Source: Sphingomonas oryzagri
GTDB taxonomy: Bacteria; Pseudomonadota; Alphaproteobacteria; Sphingomonadales; Sphingomonadaceae
Assembly (NCBI RefSeq): GCF_029906645.1
Contig: NZ_JARYGZ010000001.1
Location: 1,793,208 to 1,857,207 of the forward strand
DNA length: 64,000 nt
Reading direction: 5' to 3'
The notes beneath the pieces were generated by a model. It was given only the letters and a program-made list of their open reading frames with translations. It did no database searches and was not told the DNA's origin. A program made the translations under genes and the position numbers. This document shows, in pieces, positions 27,686-36,195 of the stretch. The number at the start of each line of letters is the position of its first letter. Positions within the stretch are counted from its first letter, which is position 1.

Positions 27686-27734
27686 CCGCTCGACAACTCA
27701 CCGCGGCTCTGGGAGTGGCTGACTATCTGCCGAC

Positions 27735-27890
27735 AAGAAGAATTACCGCCACCTGCGACCGGACCATCTCGCCGACTTCATCGAGGGCGTGGAGGATTAC
27801 TGGGCGGAGGTGGGCGAGCACACCGCCGCACACCTGCGATCCCACAGTGATCCCAAAGTCATCGCTTTCGGAAAATCGAGACGAGGCTGA
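27735..27890 (+). pseudogene. Unassigned coding remnant beside tRNA-Ala
   Basis: The frame from 27735 reads KKNYRHLRPDHLADFIEGVE, then DYWAEVGEHTAAHL, with strong G/C bias at third positions as in real genes here. There is no start codon with a ribosome site, an in-frame stop lies a few codons upstream, and the bias fades after about 27845. The frame closes at the TGA at 27888-27890. It looks like the tail of a decayed gene. I do not recognise the family. It lies just 3' of tRNA-Ala, where integrated elements usually leave debris. Confidence 0.4.
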
Positions 27891-27894
27891 AAAT

Positions 27895-27916
27895 AAAAAA
27901 CCCTGCCGAAGCAGGG
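27895..27916 (-). terminator. Rho-independent terminator of tRNA-Ala
   Basis: On the minus strand CCCTGC-TTCG-GCAGGG (27916-27901) is followed by TTTTTT. It is a perfect 6-bp stem with a UUCG tetraloop, 10 bases after the tRNA CCA end. Confidence 0.92.
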
Positions 27917-27926
27917 CTTTGAGAAA

Positions 27927-28002
27927 TGGTGGAGCCGAGGGGGATCGAACCCCTGACCTTCGCAATGCCATTGCGACGCTCTCCCAGCTGAGCTACGGCC
28001 CC
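27927..28002 (-). tRNA. tRNA-Ala (GGC anticodon)
   Basis: 76 nt including encoded CCA. Acceptor GGGGCCG pairs with CGGCTCC (one G-T), the anticodon stem is TCGCA/TGCGA with loop ATGGCAT, giving anticodon GGC. The T-arm is AGGGG-TTCGATC-CCCCT. All arms fold normally. The D-arm AGCTCAGCTGGGAGAGC is canonical. Confidence 0.98.
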
Positions 28003-28140
28003 ACACTTTTCTGCCCGATCCGGCTGGGTTCCGGCCTCGGGAGCGCCGCCTTTAGGGCAGGCGGCCCACCCTTGCAAGCGCCTTTCCGGGGCCTTCGCAT
28101 TTTTCTGCGAGAGGCCCCGGATGGACGCCCGACGACGTGC

Positions 28141-28458
28141 TTACTGCTCGTCCTCGTCGTCGTGCTTGGCGACGCCGAGATCGTCGTCGCCACCGATATC
28201 GGTGTCGTCGTCCGCCGGCTCCTCGTCATCGTCACCGATGTCCAGATCCTCGGCGAGATCCGAATCTTCCTCTTCCTTCTTCTCCTTGACGGGCTTGGGC
28301 GCGTCGAAGGGCAGCGGCTGCTTGGACTTGAGCACCGGTTCCGGCTCCCACTGGATCCCGCACGCGATGCAGGTCACGGGGTCTTCCTTGCCCAGATCAT
28401 AGAAGCGGGTGCCGCACTTCGGGCAGGTCCGCTTGGTGCCCCATTCAGGCTTCACCAT
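28141..28458 (-). CDS. TIGR02300 (FYDLN acid) family protein
   Basis: 105 residues from ATG 28458. The N-terminus [22 protein letters not shown] carries the family name motif FYDL and a zinc-ribbon pattern CPKC...CIAC. The C-terminal half is a highly acidic, low-complexity tail ([22 protein letters not shown]). The family is widespread in alphaproteobacteria and its role is unknown; a small acidic zinc protein might interact with RNA or ribosomal components. It diverges from aroA and is followed downstream, on the same strand, by tRNA-Ala. Confidence 0.92.
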   Translation of the reverse strand: MVKPEWGTKRTCPKCGTRFYDLGKEDPVTCIACGIQWEPEPVLKSKQPLPFDAPKPVKEKKEEEDSDLAEDLDIGDDDEEPADDDTDIGGDDDLGVAKHDDEDEQ

Positions 28459-28570
28459 GTTTCGTCCACATCCAATCGCTCGAGAGAAGGGCGCGCCCGG
28501 CGGCAACCACCGGAATCGTCAGGCCGCGCGCCTTGCCATAGCGGGACGCCGCTGTCAAAAGCCCGCGCGC

Positions 28571-29920
28571 ATGAGCCACGCAGCCCCCTCCCCACTCCGC
28601 CTCTCCACATCGCGGCCCCTGTCGGGCACGGTGCGCGTGCCCGGCGACAAGTCGATCTCGCACCGCTCGCTGATGCTCTCGGCGCTGGCGGTGGGCGAGA
28701 GCCGCGTCGAGGGGCTGCTGGAGGGCGAGGACGTGCTCGCCACGGCGCAAGCGATGCGCGCGATGGGCGCCTCGATCGTACGTGGCGAGGACGGGCTGTG
28801 GACGATCCATGGCGTTGGCGTCGGTGGCCTGCTCCAGCCGGAAGCCGCGCTCGACATGGGCAATTCGGGCACCTCGACCCGGCTGCTGATGGGCCTCGTC
28901 GCGAGCCATGCCGTCACCGCCACCTTCGTGGGCGATGCCTCGCTGTCCAAGCGGCCGATGGGGCGCGTGATCGATCCGCTGTCCAAGATGGGCGCCGAAT
29001 TCATCCCCTCGCCCGGCGGCCGCCTGCCGCTGATGGTGCGCGGCCTCGTGCCCGCCGTGCCGATCGAATATCGCCTGCCAGTCGCCTCCGCGCAGGTGAA
29101 GTCTGCGGTGCTGCTCGCCGGCCTCAACGCGCCCGGCATCACCCGCGTGATCGAGCCGGTGCCCACCCGCGACCATAGCGAGCGGATGCTGCGCGGCTTC
29201 GGCGCCGAGCTGACCGTCGAGGAGGTCGGCGGCGAGCGGATCATCGCGATCACGGGCGAGGCCGAGTTGAAGCCCCAGCATATCGTCGTGCCGGGCGACC
29301 CCTCCTCCGCCGGCTTCCCGGTGGTGGCGGCTTTGATCGTGCCGGGTTCGGAAATCGTGGTGGAGAATGTCGGCCTCAACCCGACACGCGCCGGCCTCTA
29401 CGAAGTGCTGCGCGCGATGGGCGGCGACATCGTGCTCGAGAACGAGCGCACCGTCGGCGGCGAGCCGGTGGCGGACCTGCGCGTGAAGGCGTCCAGCCTC
29501 CAAGGGATCGAGCCGGACCCGTCGATCGTTCCCTCGATGGTGGACGAATTCCCGATCCTCTTCGTCGCCTGCGCGCTGGCGCACGGCCGCTCGACCCTGC
29601 GGGGGCTGGAGGAGCTGCGCGTCAAGGAATCGGATCGCATCACCGTGATGGCCGAAGGGCTGCGCGCGATAGGTGCCACCGTCGAGGAGGTGGAGGACGG
29701 CCTGATCATCGACGGCACCGGCGGCGAGACGCTGGCCGGCGGTGCGACGGTCGCGACGCACCTCGACCACCGCATCGCGATGAGCTTCGCCGTCGCCTCG
29801 CTCGCGTGCCGCCAGCCGGTGACGGTCGACGATCGCGCCCCGATCGCGACCAGCTTCCCGATCTTCGTGCCGATGATGGAGTCGCTCGGCGCCGAGAGTC
29901 ACGGCGCGGTGGTGGCATGA
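28571..29920 (+). CDS. aroA: 3-phosphoshikimate 1-carboxyvinyltransferase (EPSP synthase)
   Basis: 449 residues from ATG 28571. It transfers enolpyruvyl from PEP to shikimate-3-phosphate in aromatic amino acid synthesis. The N-terminal [17 protein letters not shown] and [16 protein letters not shown] motifs line the substrate sites; the C-terminal [15 protein letters not shown] and DHRIAMSF motifs are typical. MGNSGTS with Ala rather than Gly near LMGLVAS would decide glyphosate class, but I cannot assign that. The stop overlaps the next start by ATGA, and cmk follows, so the three genes form one operon. Confidence 0.97.
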   Translation: MSHAAPSPLRLSTSRPLSGTVRVPGDKSISHRSLMLSALAVGESRVEGLLEGEDVLATAQAMRAMGASIVRGEDGLWTIHGVGVGGLLQPEAALDMGNSGTSTRLLMGLVASHAVTATFVGDASLSKRPMGRVIDPLSKMGAEFIPSPGGRLPLMVRGLVPAVPIEYRLPVASAQVKSAVLLAGLNAPGITRVIEPVPTRDHSERMLRGFGAELTVEEVGGERIIAITGEAELKPQHIVVPGDPSSAGFPVVAALIVPGSEIVVENVGLNPTRAGLYEVLRAMGGDIVLENERTVGGEPVADLRVKASSLQGIEPDPSIVPSMVDEFPILFVACALAHGRSTLRGLEELRVKESDRITVMAEGLRAIGATVEEVEDGLIIDGTGGETLAGGATVATHLDHRIAMSFAVASLACRQPVTVDDRAPIATSFPIFVPMMESLGAESHGAVVA

Positions 29921-30174
29921 GCCATTTCGCCGCCACCATCATCGGCCTGATCGGCAGCGCGACCTTCATCATCGCCTTCGCCTACGCCAACATCGCCAAG
30001 GCGATGGACAAGCGCCTTTTCAACGCGATGAACCTGGTCGGCGCGATCCTGCTGCTGATCTCGCTGAGCGTTGATTTCAATCTCCCCTCCGTGGTGCTGG
30101 AGAGCGTGTGGGGGATCATTGCGCTGATCGGCCTGATCGCGGCACTGCGCGGCAACCGGACACCTCAGATATGA
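29917..30174 (+). CDS. Small membrane protein of the aroA-cmk operon
   Basis: 85 residues with three hydrophobic helices: [35 protein letters not shown] and [15 protein letters not shown]. Its start overlaps the aroA stop and its stop overlaps the cmk start, both by ATGA, so it is translationally coupled on both sides. It resembles the short CBU_0592-like family of permease-related membrane proteins. The function is unknown; the location between two core enzymes suggests it is conserved there rather than recently inserted. Confidence 0.82.
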   Translation: MSHFAATIIGLIGSATFIIAFAYANIAKAMDKRLFNAMNLVGAILLLISLSVDFNLPSVVLESVWGIIALIGLIAALRGNRTPQI

Positions 30175-30794
30175 TTATCGCCGTCGACGGGCCCGCGGCC
30201 TCGGGCAAGGGCACCATCGCCAGGGCGCTGGCGAAGCATTACGGCCTGCCGCATCTCGACACCGGCCTGCTCTATCGCGCGGTCGGCATTGCGGTGCTGC
30301 GCGCCGGCGGCGATCCGGCGGACGAGGGCGACGCCTTCCACGCCTGCGCCTTCGACGACGCGCTGCTCACCGATCCCGGCCTCAAGAGCGAGGCCGCCGG
30401 CCGCGCCGCCTCGATCGTCTCGGCCCATCCCTCGGTGCGTGCCTCGCTGCTGGAGCGCCAGCGCGACTTCGCCCGGCAGAAGGGCGGCGCGGTGCTCGAC
30501 GGGCGCGACATCGGCACGGTGATCGCGCCGGAGGCCGACGCCAAGCTGTTCGTCACCGCCTCGCCCGACGTGCGGGCGCGGCGCCGTTTCGACGAGTTGC
30601 AGCGCATGGGCCTCGCCGTCACCTACGAGCATGTGCTGGGCGACATCCGCGCACGCGACGAACGCGACTCCGGCCGCGGCATCGCCCCGCTGAAGCAGGC
30701 TGACGACGCCGTTCTGCTCGATACCAGCGCACTGAATGTCGAAGGCGCGGTGGCCACCGCGATCGGGCTGGTCGAGCAACGTCGCAAGACCTGA
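30171..30794 (+). CDS. cmk: Cytidylate kinase
   Basis: 207 residues. It phosphorylates CMP and dCMP with ATP. The Walker A loop is DGPAASGKGTIARAL at residues 5-19; the CMP site is seen in HLDTGLLYRAVG; LDGRDIGTVIAPEADAKLFVTA is the conserved central motif. It is somewhat short of the E. coli enzyme length, normal for alphaproteobacteria. In most alphaproteobacteria rpsA follows directly; here rpsA is 14 kb away at 45135. Confidence 0.97.
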   Translation: MIIAVDGPAASGKGTIARALAKHYGLPHLDTGLLYRAVGIAVLRAGGDPADEGDAFHACAFDDALLTDPGLKSEAAGRAASIVSAHPSVRASLLERQRDFARQKGGAVLDGRDIGTVIAPEADAKLFVTASPDVRARRRFDELQRMGLAVTYEHVLGDIRARDERDSGRGIAPLKQADDAVLLDTSALNVEGAVATAIGLVEQRRKT

Positions 30795-30812
30795 GGCCCG
30801 CGCATCGGGCAA

Positions 30813-31889
30813 ATGGAGACCGACATGCAGCGACCGGATATCGGCGACCGGACCAGGGCCTTCTGCGAGCGTTACGGCATGGCGCTGCCGATCTGCGAGG
30901 CGCCGATGGCGGGCGCCGCCCCGGTCGGTCGTGCGATCGCGGTGGCGCAGGCGGGCGGCATGGGCGCCGATGGCGCGGTGTTGACCGCTCCGCACGCGAT
31001 CACCCGCTGGGCCGACGCCTTCCGCGCCGCAACCGACGGCCCCTTCCAGATCAACCTCTGGGTGCCCGAGCCGGCGCCCGTGCGCGACGCGGGTCGGGAA
31101 GCCGCCATCCGTGATTTTCTCGGCCAATGGGGCCCGCCGGTCGAGGCCAGCGCCGGCGATGCCACCCCGCCCGACTTCGCCGCGCAGACCGAGGCACTGC
31201 TGGCCGCAAAGCCGACTGCCGCATCGTCGATCATGGGTCTCTTCCCGCCCGATATGGTTGCCGCGCTGAAGGCGGCCGGCATCGCCTGGTTCGCCACCGC
31301 CACGACGCTGGCCGAGGCGCTGGCGGCGGAGGCGGCCGGGGCCGATGCGGTGATCGCGCAGGGGTTCGAGGCAGGCGGCCATCGCGGCACCTTCGATCCC
31401 GTCGCGGCGCGGACGACGGGCGTTGGGCTGATGGCGCTTGTCCCGGCGCTGGCCGACCGCCTCTCGATCCCGGTGATCGCGGCGGGCGGCATTGCAGACG
31501 GTCGGGGCATCGCCGCCGCGCTGACGCTGGGTGCCAGCGCGGTGCAGATCGGCACCGCCCTGCTCCGATCGGACGAGAGCGACACGCCGGCTGCATGGGC
31601 CGACGCGCTGCCCAGTACGCCGCCCGAGAGCACCACCATCACCCGCGCGTTCAGCGGGCGCCCCGGCCGATCGATCGTCACGCCCTATGCCGCGTCAGCC
31701 ATGCCCGATCCCGCGCCCTACCCGGTCCAGCGCGGCCTCACCGCCGCGATGCGCGCCGATGCGGTGAAGCGCAACGATCTCGCCGCGATGCAGGCGTGGG
31801 CCGGCCAGTCCGCCGCACTGGCGCGGAGCGGCCCGGCAGGCAAACTCGTGCAAGGCTGGTGGGAGGAGGCGCGAAGCCTCCTGCCCTAG
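30813..31889 (+). CDS. Nitronate monooxygenase-like flavoprotein
   Basis: 358 residues from ATG 30813, or 354 from the next ATG. The NMO/2-nitropropane dioxygenase TIM barrel is seen as [20 protein letters not shown] at the N-terminus, then [19 protein letters not shown] with the catalytic-type His, and [20 protein letters not shown] plus [12 protein letters not shown] for FMN phosphate binding. NMOs use FMN and O2 to detoxify alkyl nitronates such as propionate-3-nitronate. It begins 18 bases after cmk and may read through from it. Its stop overlaps the convergent MFS stop (CTAG). Confidence 0.9.
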   Translation: METDMQRPDIGDRTRAFCERYGMALPICEAPMAGAAPVGRAIAVAQAGGMGADGAVLTAPHAITRWADAFRAATDGPFQINLWVPEPAPVRDAGREAAIRDFLGQWGPPVEASAGDATPPDFAAQTEALLAAKPTAASSIMGLFPPDMVAALKAAGIAWFATATTLAEALAAEAAGADAVIAQGFEAGGHRGTFDPVAARTTGVGLMALVPALADRLSIPVIAAGGIADGRGIAAALTLGASAVQIGTALLRSDESDTPAAWADALPSTPPESTTITRAFSGRPGRSIVTPYAASAMPDPAPYPVQRGLTAAMRADAVKRNDLAAMQAWAGQSAALARSGPAGKLVQGWWEEARSLLP

Positions 31890-33193
31890 CGGCCCGGCAG
31901 CGGCGGCTGGTGCCGGATCGCGAACAGGAAGCCCAACAGAGCGACGACACTGGTCGCGACGCTGACGATCGCCAGTGCGAGGCCGATATGCCCCTCCCCG
32001 CCCAGCATCGCGCTGATCTGCGGGACGAGGCTGGGCGCGATGCCCAGGCCGCCGACCGCGCCGATCACGATGAACAGGCCTAGGCAGAAGCCGCGCACCT
32101 CGTTGGGAATGTAGATCGAAAGCGCCGTCGCGGTGACGAGACCGGTCACTCCGCCGCAGGTCAGCAGCAGGCCGAGCGCCCAGGCGAAGCCGGTCGATGT
32201 CGGCATCACCGCGAAGAAGGCGGCGGGGATGGAGAGCGCGGCCGCCGCGATCGCCGCCGCCAGCATCCCGCCGGGGATACGCCCCTTCTGCCCGAAATCG
32301 GCCACCAGCCCGCCCAGCATCGCGCCGACGATGCCCGACAGCAGGATCACCAGCCCCATCCAGCCGCCAAACTGTTCGGGGCGCAGATGATAGTCGCGGG
32401 TCAGCACCGGCGCGGCCCAGACGCTCGCCGCCATGTCGGCCATCACCACCGTCACCTGCCCGATGAACAACGGCACGACGAAGCGCGCGCGCTGGCCGAT
32501 CTCCGCCAGCGCCTCGCGCAGCGGAATATGGATATTCTCGGCGATCTCGTGGCGCGGCGGCTCGCGCAACAGGGCGAAGCTCGCCAGCGAGAGCAGGCTC
32601 GCGCCCGCGAACAGCAGCTGCGCCTGCCGCCACGGTGCCATCCCGCCGATCGGCAGCGCGGAGACGGCGACGCCCGCCAGCTTGCCTGCCACCGCGAAGG
32701 CGATCGCGGAACCGGTCATCAGGCCGAGCTGAAGGAACAGCATCGCCCGGCCGCGCAATTGCGGCGCGACGAGATCGGCGCAGATCGAGATCGCCACGGG
32801 CAGCGCGCAGAAGCCCGCCAGCACGCCCAGCATCCGCCCCGCGAACAGCAAGGCGAAGCTGGACGCCACGCCCGCAATTCCAGTGCCGACGATGGAAACG
32901 AGCGTGATCCCTGCCAGCAGCCGCACGCGATGCGAGCGGTCGGTCAGGCGCCCCAGCGGCAACGACAGCAGCGCGATTGGCAACGCACCGGCGATGCCTT
33001 GGATCAGCCCCAACTGCGTATCGCTCAGATGCAGGTCGGTCTTGGCCAGTTCCTGCACCGGCGCGAAGACGAGCCGGAGCGCGGCGCCGACCAGCAGGTT
33101 GAGCGTCAGCACCGCGATCGCGATCACCACGCCCGAGCGACGCATCGTCACGGCAGGAGTCGGCGCCTCTGCGGACGCGACGAACACGGTCAC
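31886..33193 (-). CDS. MFS transporter
   Basis: 435 residues with about 12 hydrophobic segments and the loop 2-3 motif [13 protein letters not shown] of the major facilitator superfamily. It starts with GTG, overlapping the TGA of the FCD-GntR regulator gene by four bases, so it is the last gene of the AraC - GntR - MFS unit. With the FAD oxidase and TonB receptor of this locus it likely carries the same compound across the inner membrane. The substrate is not decided by the sequence; an organic acid fits the regulator family. Confidence 0.92.
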   Translation of the reverse strand: MTVFVASAEAPTPAVTMRRSGVVIAIAVLTLNLLVGAALRLVFAPVQELAKTDLHLSDTQLGLIQGIAGALPIALLSLPLGRLTDRSHRVRLLAGITLVSIVGTGIAGVASSFALLFAGRMLGVLAGFCALPVAISICADLVAPQLRGRAMLFLQLGLMTGSAIAFAVAGKLAGVAVSALPIGGMAPWRQAQLLFAGASLLSLASFALLREPPRHEIAENIHIPLREALAEIGQRARFVVPLFIGQVTVVMADMAASVWAAPVLTRDYHLRPEQFGGWMGLVILLSGIVGAMLGGLVADFGQKGRIPGGMLAAAIAAAALSIPAAFFAVMPTSTGFAWALGLLLTCGGVTGLVTATALSIYIPNEVRGFCLGLFIVIGAVGGLGIAPSLVPQISAMLGGEGHIGLALAIVSVATSVVALLGFLFAIRHQPPLPGR

Positions 33194-33909
33194 TGGCCGG
33201 CCTTCAGGATGTCGTCGATCGCGGCATCGAAATGCGTGTTCATCGCCGCCACCGCCGCCTCCGGGTCACCATCCGCGATGGCGCGTGCGACGGCACGGTG
33301 GCGGGCGATCGTCGCGCTCTTTTCCTCCTCGGTGACGCGCGTGCCCCAGGCGGCGGGGACGGCCACCTCCATCAGCGGCCCGAAGGCGGAGACGATCTGC
33401 ACGAACAGCGAGTTGCGCGAGGCCCGCGCGATCGCCTCGTGGAAGGCGATGTCGTGGCGGGTCTTGGCGGCGAGGTCGTCGGCATCCGCCGCCATCGCCT
33501 CGGCCAGCGCGACGATCTCGGCCGCCTCGTCGCCAGTGCGATGTTGCGCGGCGAGCACGACGGTGCGCATCTCGATGGTGCGGCGCACGTCCCACACGTC
33601 GGCGACGCTGATCTGCGCGGTGGTGATGCCGTGGCCGAGTGCGGCCGCCATCACCGATCCGTCGAGCGCGCCGACCTTCGCCTTGCGGCCGTTACCGACG
33701 TCGAGCAGCTTGAGCGCGCCCAGCGCCCCGAACGCCTCGCGCATCACCGCGCGGCTGACGCCCAGCTGCGAGGCGAAATGCCCTTCTCCGGGCAGCGTAT
33801 CGCCGACCCGCAGATGCTGGTCGCGGATATGATCCTTGACCGCATCCATCGCGCGCTGCACGAGCGAGCCGCCATCAGCGCGGCGCGCCATGTCCATCGC
33901 CGTTTCCAT
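33190..33909 (-). CDS. GntR family regulator, FadR/FCD subfamily
   Basis: 239 residues from ATG 33909. The N-terminal winged helix has LVQRAMDAVKDHIRDQHLRVGDTLPGE, then FASQLGVSRAVMREAFGALGALKLLDVGNGRKAKVG. The C-terminal FCD domain has DVWDVRRTIEMRTVVLAA and the metal/ligand residues in HDIAFHEAIARASRN and later RHRAVARAIADGD. FCD regulators sense small organic acids such as lactate, glycolate or uronates. Four CCTATCNGAYAGG palindromes upstream of this unit and of the TonB receptor gene are its probable operators. Confidence 0.93.
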   Translation of the reverse strand: METAMDMARRADGGSLVQRAMDAVKDHIRDQHLRVGDTLPGEGHFASQLGVSRAVMREAFGALGALKLLDVGNGRKAKVGALDGSVMAAALGHGITTAQISVADVWDVRRTIEMRTVVLAAQHRTGDEAAEIVALAEAMAADADDLAAKTRHDIAFHEAIARASRNSLFVQIVSAFGPLMEVAVPAAWGTRVTEEEKSATIARHRAVARAIADGDPEAAVAAMNTHFDAAIDDILKAGQ

Positions 33910-33923
33910 GGTCTCCGTCCCTT

Positions 33924-34715
33924 TCAGGCCGCGATGCGGCCGGCGCGATAGTCGCTCGGCGTCACGCCGAAGCGGCGCACGAACGCCCGACTGAAGCTGG
34001 CATTGTTCTGATATCCGTTGCGGTAGCCGATCGAGGAGACCGGCAGGTCGGTGGCGACCAGCATCTGGCTCGCCTGCCCCAGCCGCCGTTCGGAGATCGC
34101 CTCCGCCACCGAGCAGGAGAAGAGCGCGCGGAAGCCGCGGCGCAGTTTCTCGCGGTTGACGCCGCACGCGCCCGCGATGCTCTCCAGCGTCAGTCGTTCG
34201 TGCCAGCGCTCCTCGATCAGCCGCCGCGCGCCGAGGATACGCTGGGTGTCGGCGTGGCTCAGCACGGTCTCGGCGGCGAGCGGCATCAGCGCGCCGTCGC
34301 GGAGCAGGCGGGTGGCTTCGCAGAGCAGTTCCACCGCCTTGGCCGCGCAATAGAGATCGCCCGGTTCGCCGGGGAGATCGCAATCGAGCATCGCGCGCAG
34401 GATCGAGCGCAGCTCGACCGGAAGGTGGAAGTCGGCGTCCGCATCGCGCGGAAACGGCGTGGCGAGCCGGCGGAACACCGCCTCGTCGAACAGCATCACC
34501 ACGCGAGATCCGGTTTCACCCCGCACGAGCGCCGCAATCGCCTCGCCCTCGACGAAGCGGAGGCTGGACTGAGCAGAGTCGCAAGCCACCACCACCGGCC
34601 GTTCCGGATACGGGGCGGCGTCGATCGCAAAGGGACGGATCAGAATGGTGAGTTCAGGCGAGACCACCACGTGCCGGTTGCGCGCCCCGAAATCCTCGGC
34701 CTGCCGAATCTCCAT
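33924..34715 (-). CDS. AraC family transcriptional regulator (PchR-like)
   Basis: 263 residues from ATG 34715. The N-terminal ~150 residues have no clear motif. The C-terminal HTH pair is LTLESIAGACGVNREKLRRGFRALF and LPVSSIGYRNGYQNNASFSRAF, ending RRFGVTPSDYR. The spacing and ILGARRLIEERWHERL lead-in resemble the PchR-type AraC proteins. It is the first gene of a three-gene unit with the FCD-GntR regulator and the MFS transporter. Two regulators of different families in one operon is unusual. Confidence 0.9.
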   Translation of the reverse strand: MEIRQAEDFGARNRHVVVSPELTILIRPFAIDAAPYPERPVVVACDSAQSSLRFVEGEAIAALVRGETGSRVVMLFDEAVFRRLATPFPRDADADFHLPVELRSILRAMLDCDLPGEPGDLYCAAKAVELLCEATRLLRDGALMPLAAETVLSHADTQRILGARRLIEERWHERLTLESIAGACGVNREKLRRGFRALFSCSVAEAISERRLGQASQMLVATDLPVSSIGYRNGYQNNASFSRAFVRRFGVTPSDYRAGRIAA

Positions 34716-34750
34716 CCCACCTCTCCGTATCTTATGGAGATATCGATACA

Positions 34751-34784
34751 CCTATCGGACAGGTCAATCAACCTATCCGATAGC
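34751..34784. promoter_or_regulatory. Operator pair before the AraC - GntR - MFS operon
   Basis: CCTATCGGACAGG (34751-34763) and CCTATCCGATAGC (34772-34784) are near-palindromes matching CCTATCNGAYAGG, with centres 21 bases apart. On the minus strand a possible -35 (TTGACC) and -10 (GATATC) with 17-base spacing overlap the first site. Binding here should repress the operon. Confidence 0.65.
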
Positions 34785-34789
34785 ATAAG

Positions 34790-36193
34790 TCAGAGCGCGA
34801 ATATCTTGCCCGGATTGAACAGATCCTTCGGATCGAGCGCGCGCTTGATCATGCGCATCATGTCGACCGCATCACCGAGCTCGTCGACCAGCGCCGCCTG
34901 CTTGCCGAGACCGATGCCGTGCTCGCCTGTGCAGGTGCCGTCCATCGCCAGCGCGCGGGCGACGAGGCGACGGTTGATCGCCTCCACTTCCTCCATCTCC
35001 TGCGGCGCGTGGGGATCGATAGAGAAGACGACGTGGAAATTGCCGTCGCCGACATGGCCTAGGATCGTCGCCGGAATGTCCGATCCGTCGAGGTCGCGCC
35101 GGGTCTCGGCAATGCACTCCGCGAGGCGGCTGATCGGCACGCACACGTCGGTCGCCCAGCCGACCGCGCCGGTGCGCAGGTTGACCGCCGCATAATAAGC
35201 CTCGTGCCGCGCCTTCCAGAGCTTCGATCTTTCCTCAGGCCGGTTCGACCATTGGAAGTCGCCGCCGCCGTTCGCCGCAGCCAGCTCGCCGACCAGCCGC
35301 ACCTGCTCGGCGACATGATCGGGCGTGCCGTGAAACTCGAAGAACAGGGTGGTGAGTTCCGGATAATCGAGCTTCGACCAGCGGTTGACCGCCATCATCT
35401 GCATCGCGTCAAGGATTTCGACGCGGGCGAGCGGGATGCCGAGCTGGATCGCCTGCACCACCGTGTCCACCGCACCGCCCAGCGTCTCGAACGGGCAGAC
35501 CGCCGCCGAGATCGCCTCGGGGATCCCATGGAGGCGCAACGTGATCTCGGTGATGATGCCGAGCGTGCCTTCGGAGCCGACATAGAGGCGGGTGAGATCG
35601 TAGCCCGCCGCAGACTTGCGCGCGCGCCTTGAGGTCCGGATATCGCGCCCGTCGGGCGTCACCACCCGCAGGCTCAGGATCGCCTCGCGCATCGTGCCGT
35701 AGCGCACCGCGTTGGTGCCCGATGCCCGTGTAGAGGCCATGCCGCCGATCGTCGCGTTGGCGCCCGGATCGATCGGGAAGAACAGCCCCATGTCGCGCAG
35801 ATGCTCGTTGAGCTGCTCGCGCCGCACGCCCGCCTGCACCGTGCAGTCGAGATCCTCCTGATTGACCGTCAGGATGGCGTTCATCTCGGAGAGATCGACG
35901 CTCACCCCGCCCGCGATCGGCAGCGCATTGCCCTCGATCGAGGTGCCCGCGCCGAACGGCACGACCGGCACCTCGGCGGCGGCGCAGAGCTTGACCAACG
36001 CCACCACCTCCTCGGTCGATCGCACGAAGACCACCGCGTCGGGCAGAGCCGGTGCGAAATGCGTCTCGCTCTGCCCGTGCTGGAGGCGCATCGCCTCGCC
36101 GGTGTGGACACGCTCGCCGAAGAGCGCGCTGAGATCGTCGAGGAAGCCGCCGGGCAGCGGCCTCCGGTCGATCGCGATGGTCGGCGCGCTCAT
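34790..36193 (-). CDS. FAD-linked oxidase, D-lactate/glycolate dehydrogenase type (GlcD-like)
   Basis: 467 residues. The N-terminal FAD-binding_4 (PCMH) domain has PDAVVFVRSTEEVVALVKLC, then VVPFGAGTSIEGNA and PGANATIGGMASTRASGTNAVRYG. The C-terminal FAD-oxidase_C domain shows EFHGTPDHV, GHVGDGNFHVVFSIDP with metal-binding His, and GTCTGEHGIGLGKQAAL. These enzymes oxidise 2-hydroxy acids such as D-lactate or 2-hydroxyglutarate, passing electrons to cytochrome or quinone. It lies 2 bases after the TonB receptor stop and is likely cotranscribed with it. Confidence 0.93.
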   Translation of the reverse strand: MSAPTIAIDRRPLPGGFLDDLSALFGERVHTGEAMRLQHGQSETHFAPALPDAVVFVRSTEEVVALVKLCAAAEVPVVPFGAGTSIEGNALPIAGGVSVDLSEMNAILTVNQEDLDCTVQAGVRREQLNEHLRDMGLFFPIDPGANATIGGMASTRASGTNAVRYGTMREAILSLRVVTPDGRDIRTSRRARKSAAGYDLTRLYVGSEGTLGIITEITLRLHGIPEAISAAVCPFETLGGAVDTVVQAIQLGIPLARVEILDAMQMMAVNRWSKLDYPELTTLFFEFHGTPDHVAEQVRLVGELAAANGGGDFQWSNRPEERSKLWKARHEAYYAAVNLRTGAVGWATDVCVPISRLAECIAETRRDLDGSDIPATILGHVGDGNFHVVFSIDPHAPQEMEEVEAINRRLVARALAMDGTCTGEHGIGLGKQAALVDELGDAVDMMRMIKRALDPKDLFNPGKIFAL

Positions 36194-36195
36194 CG

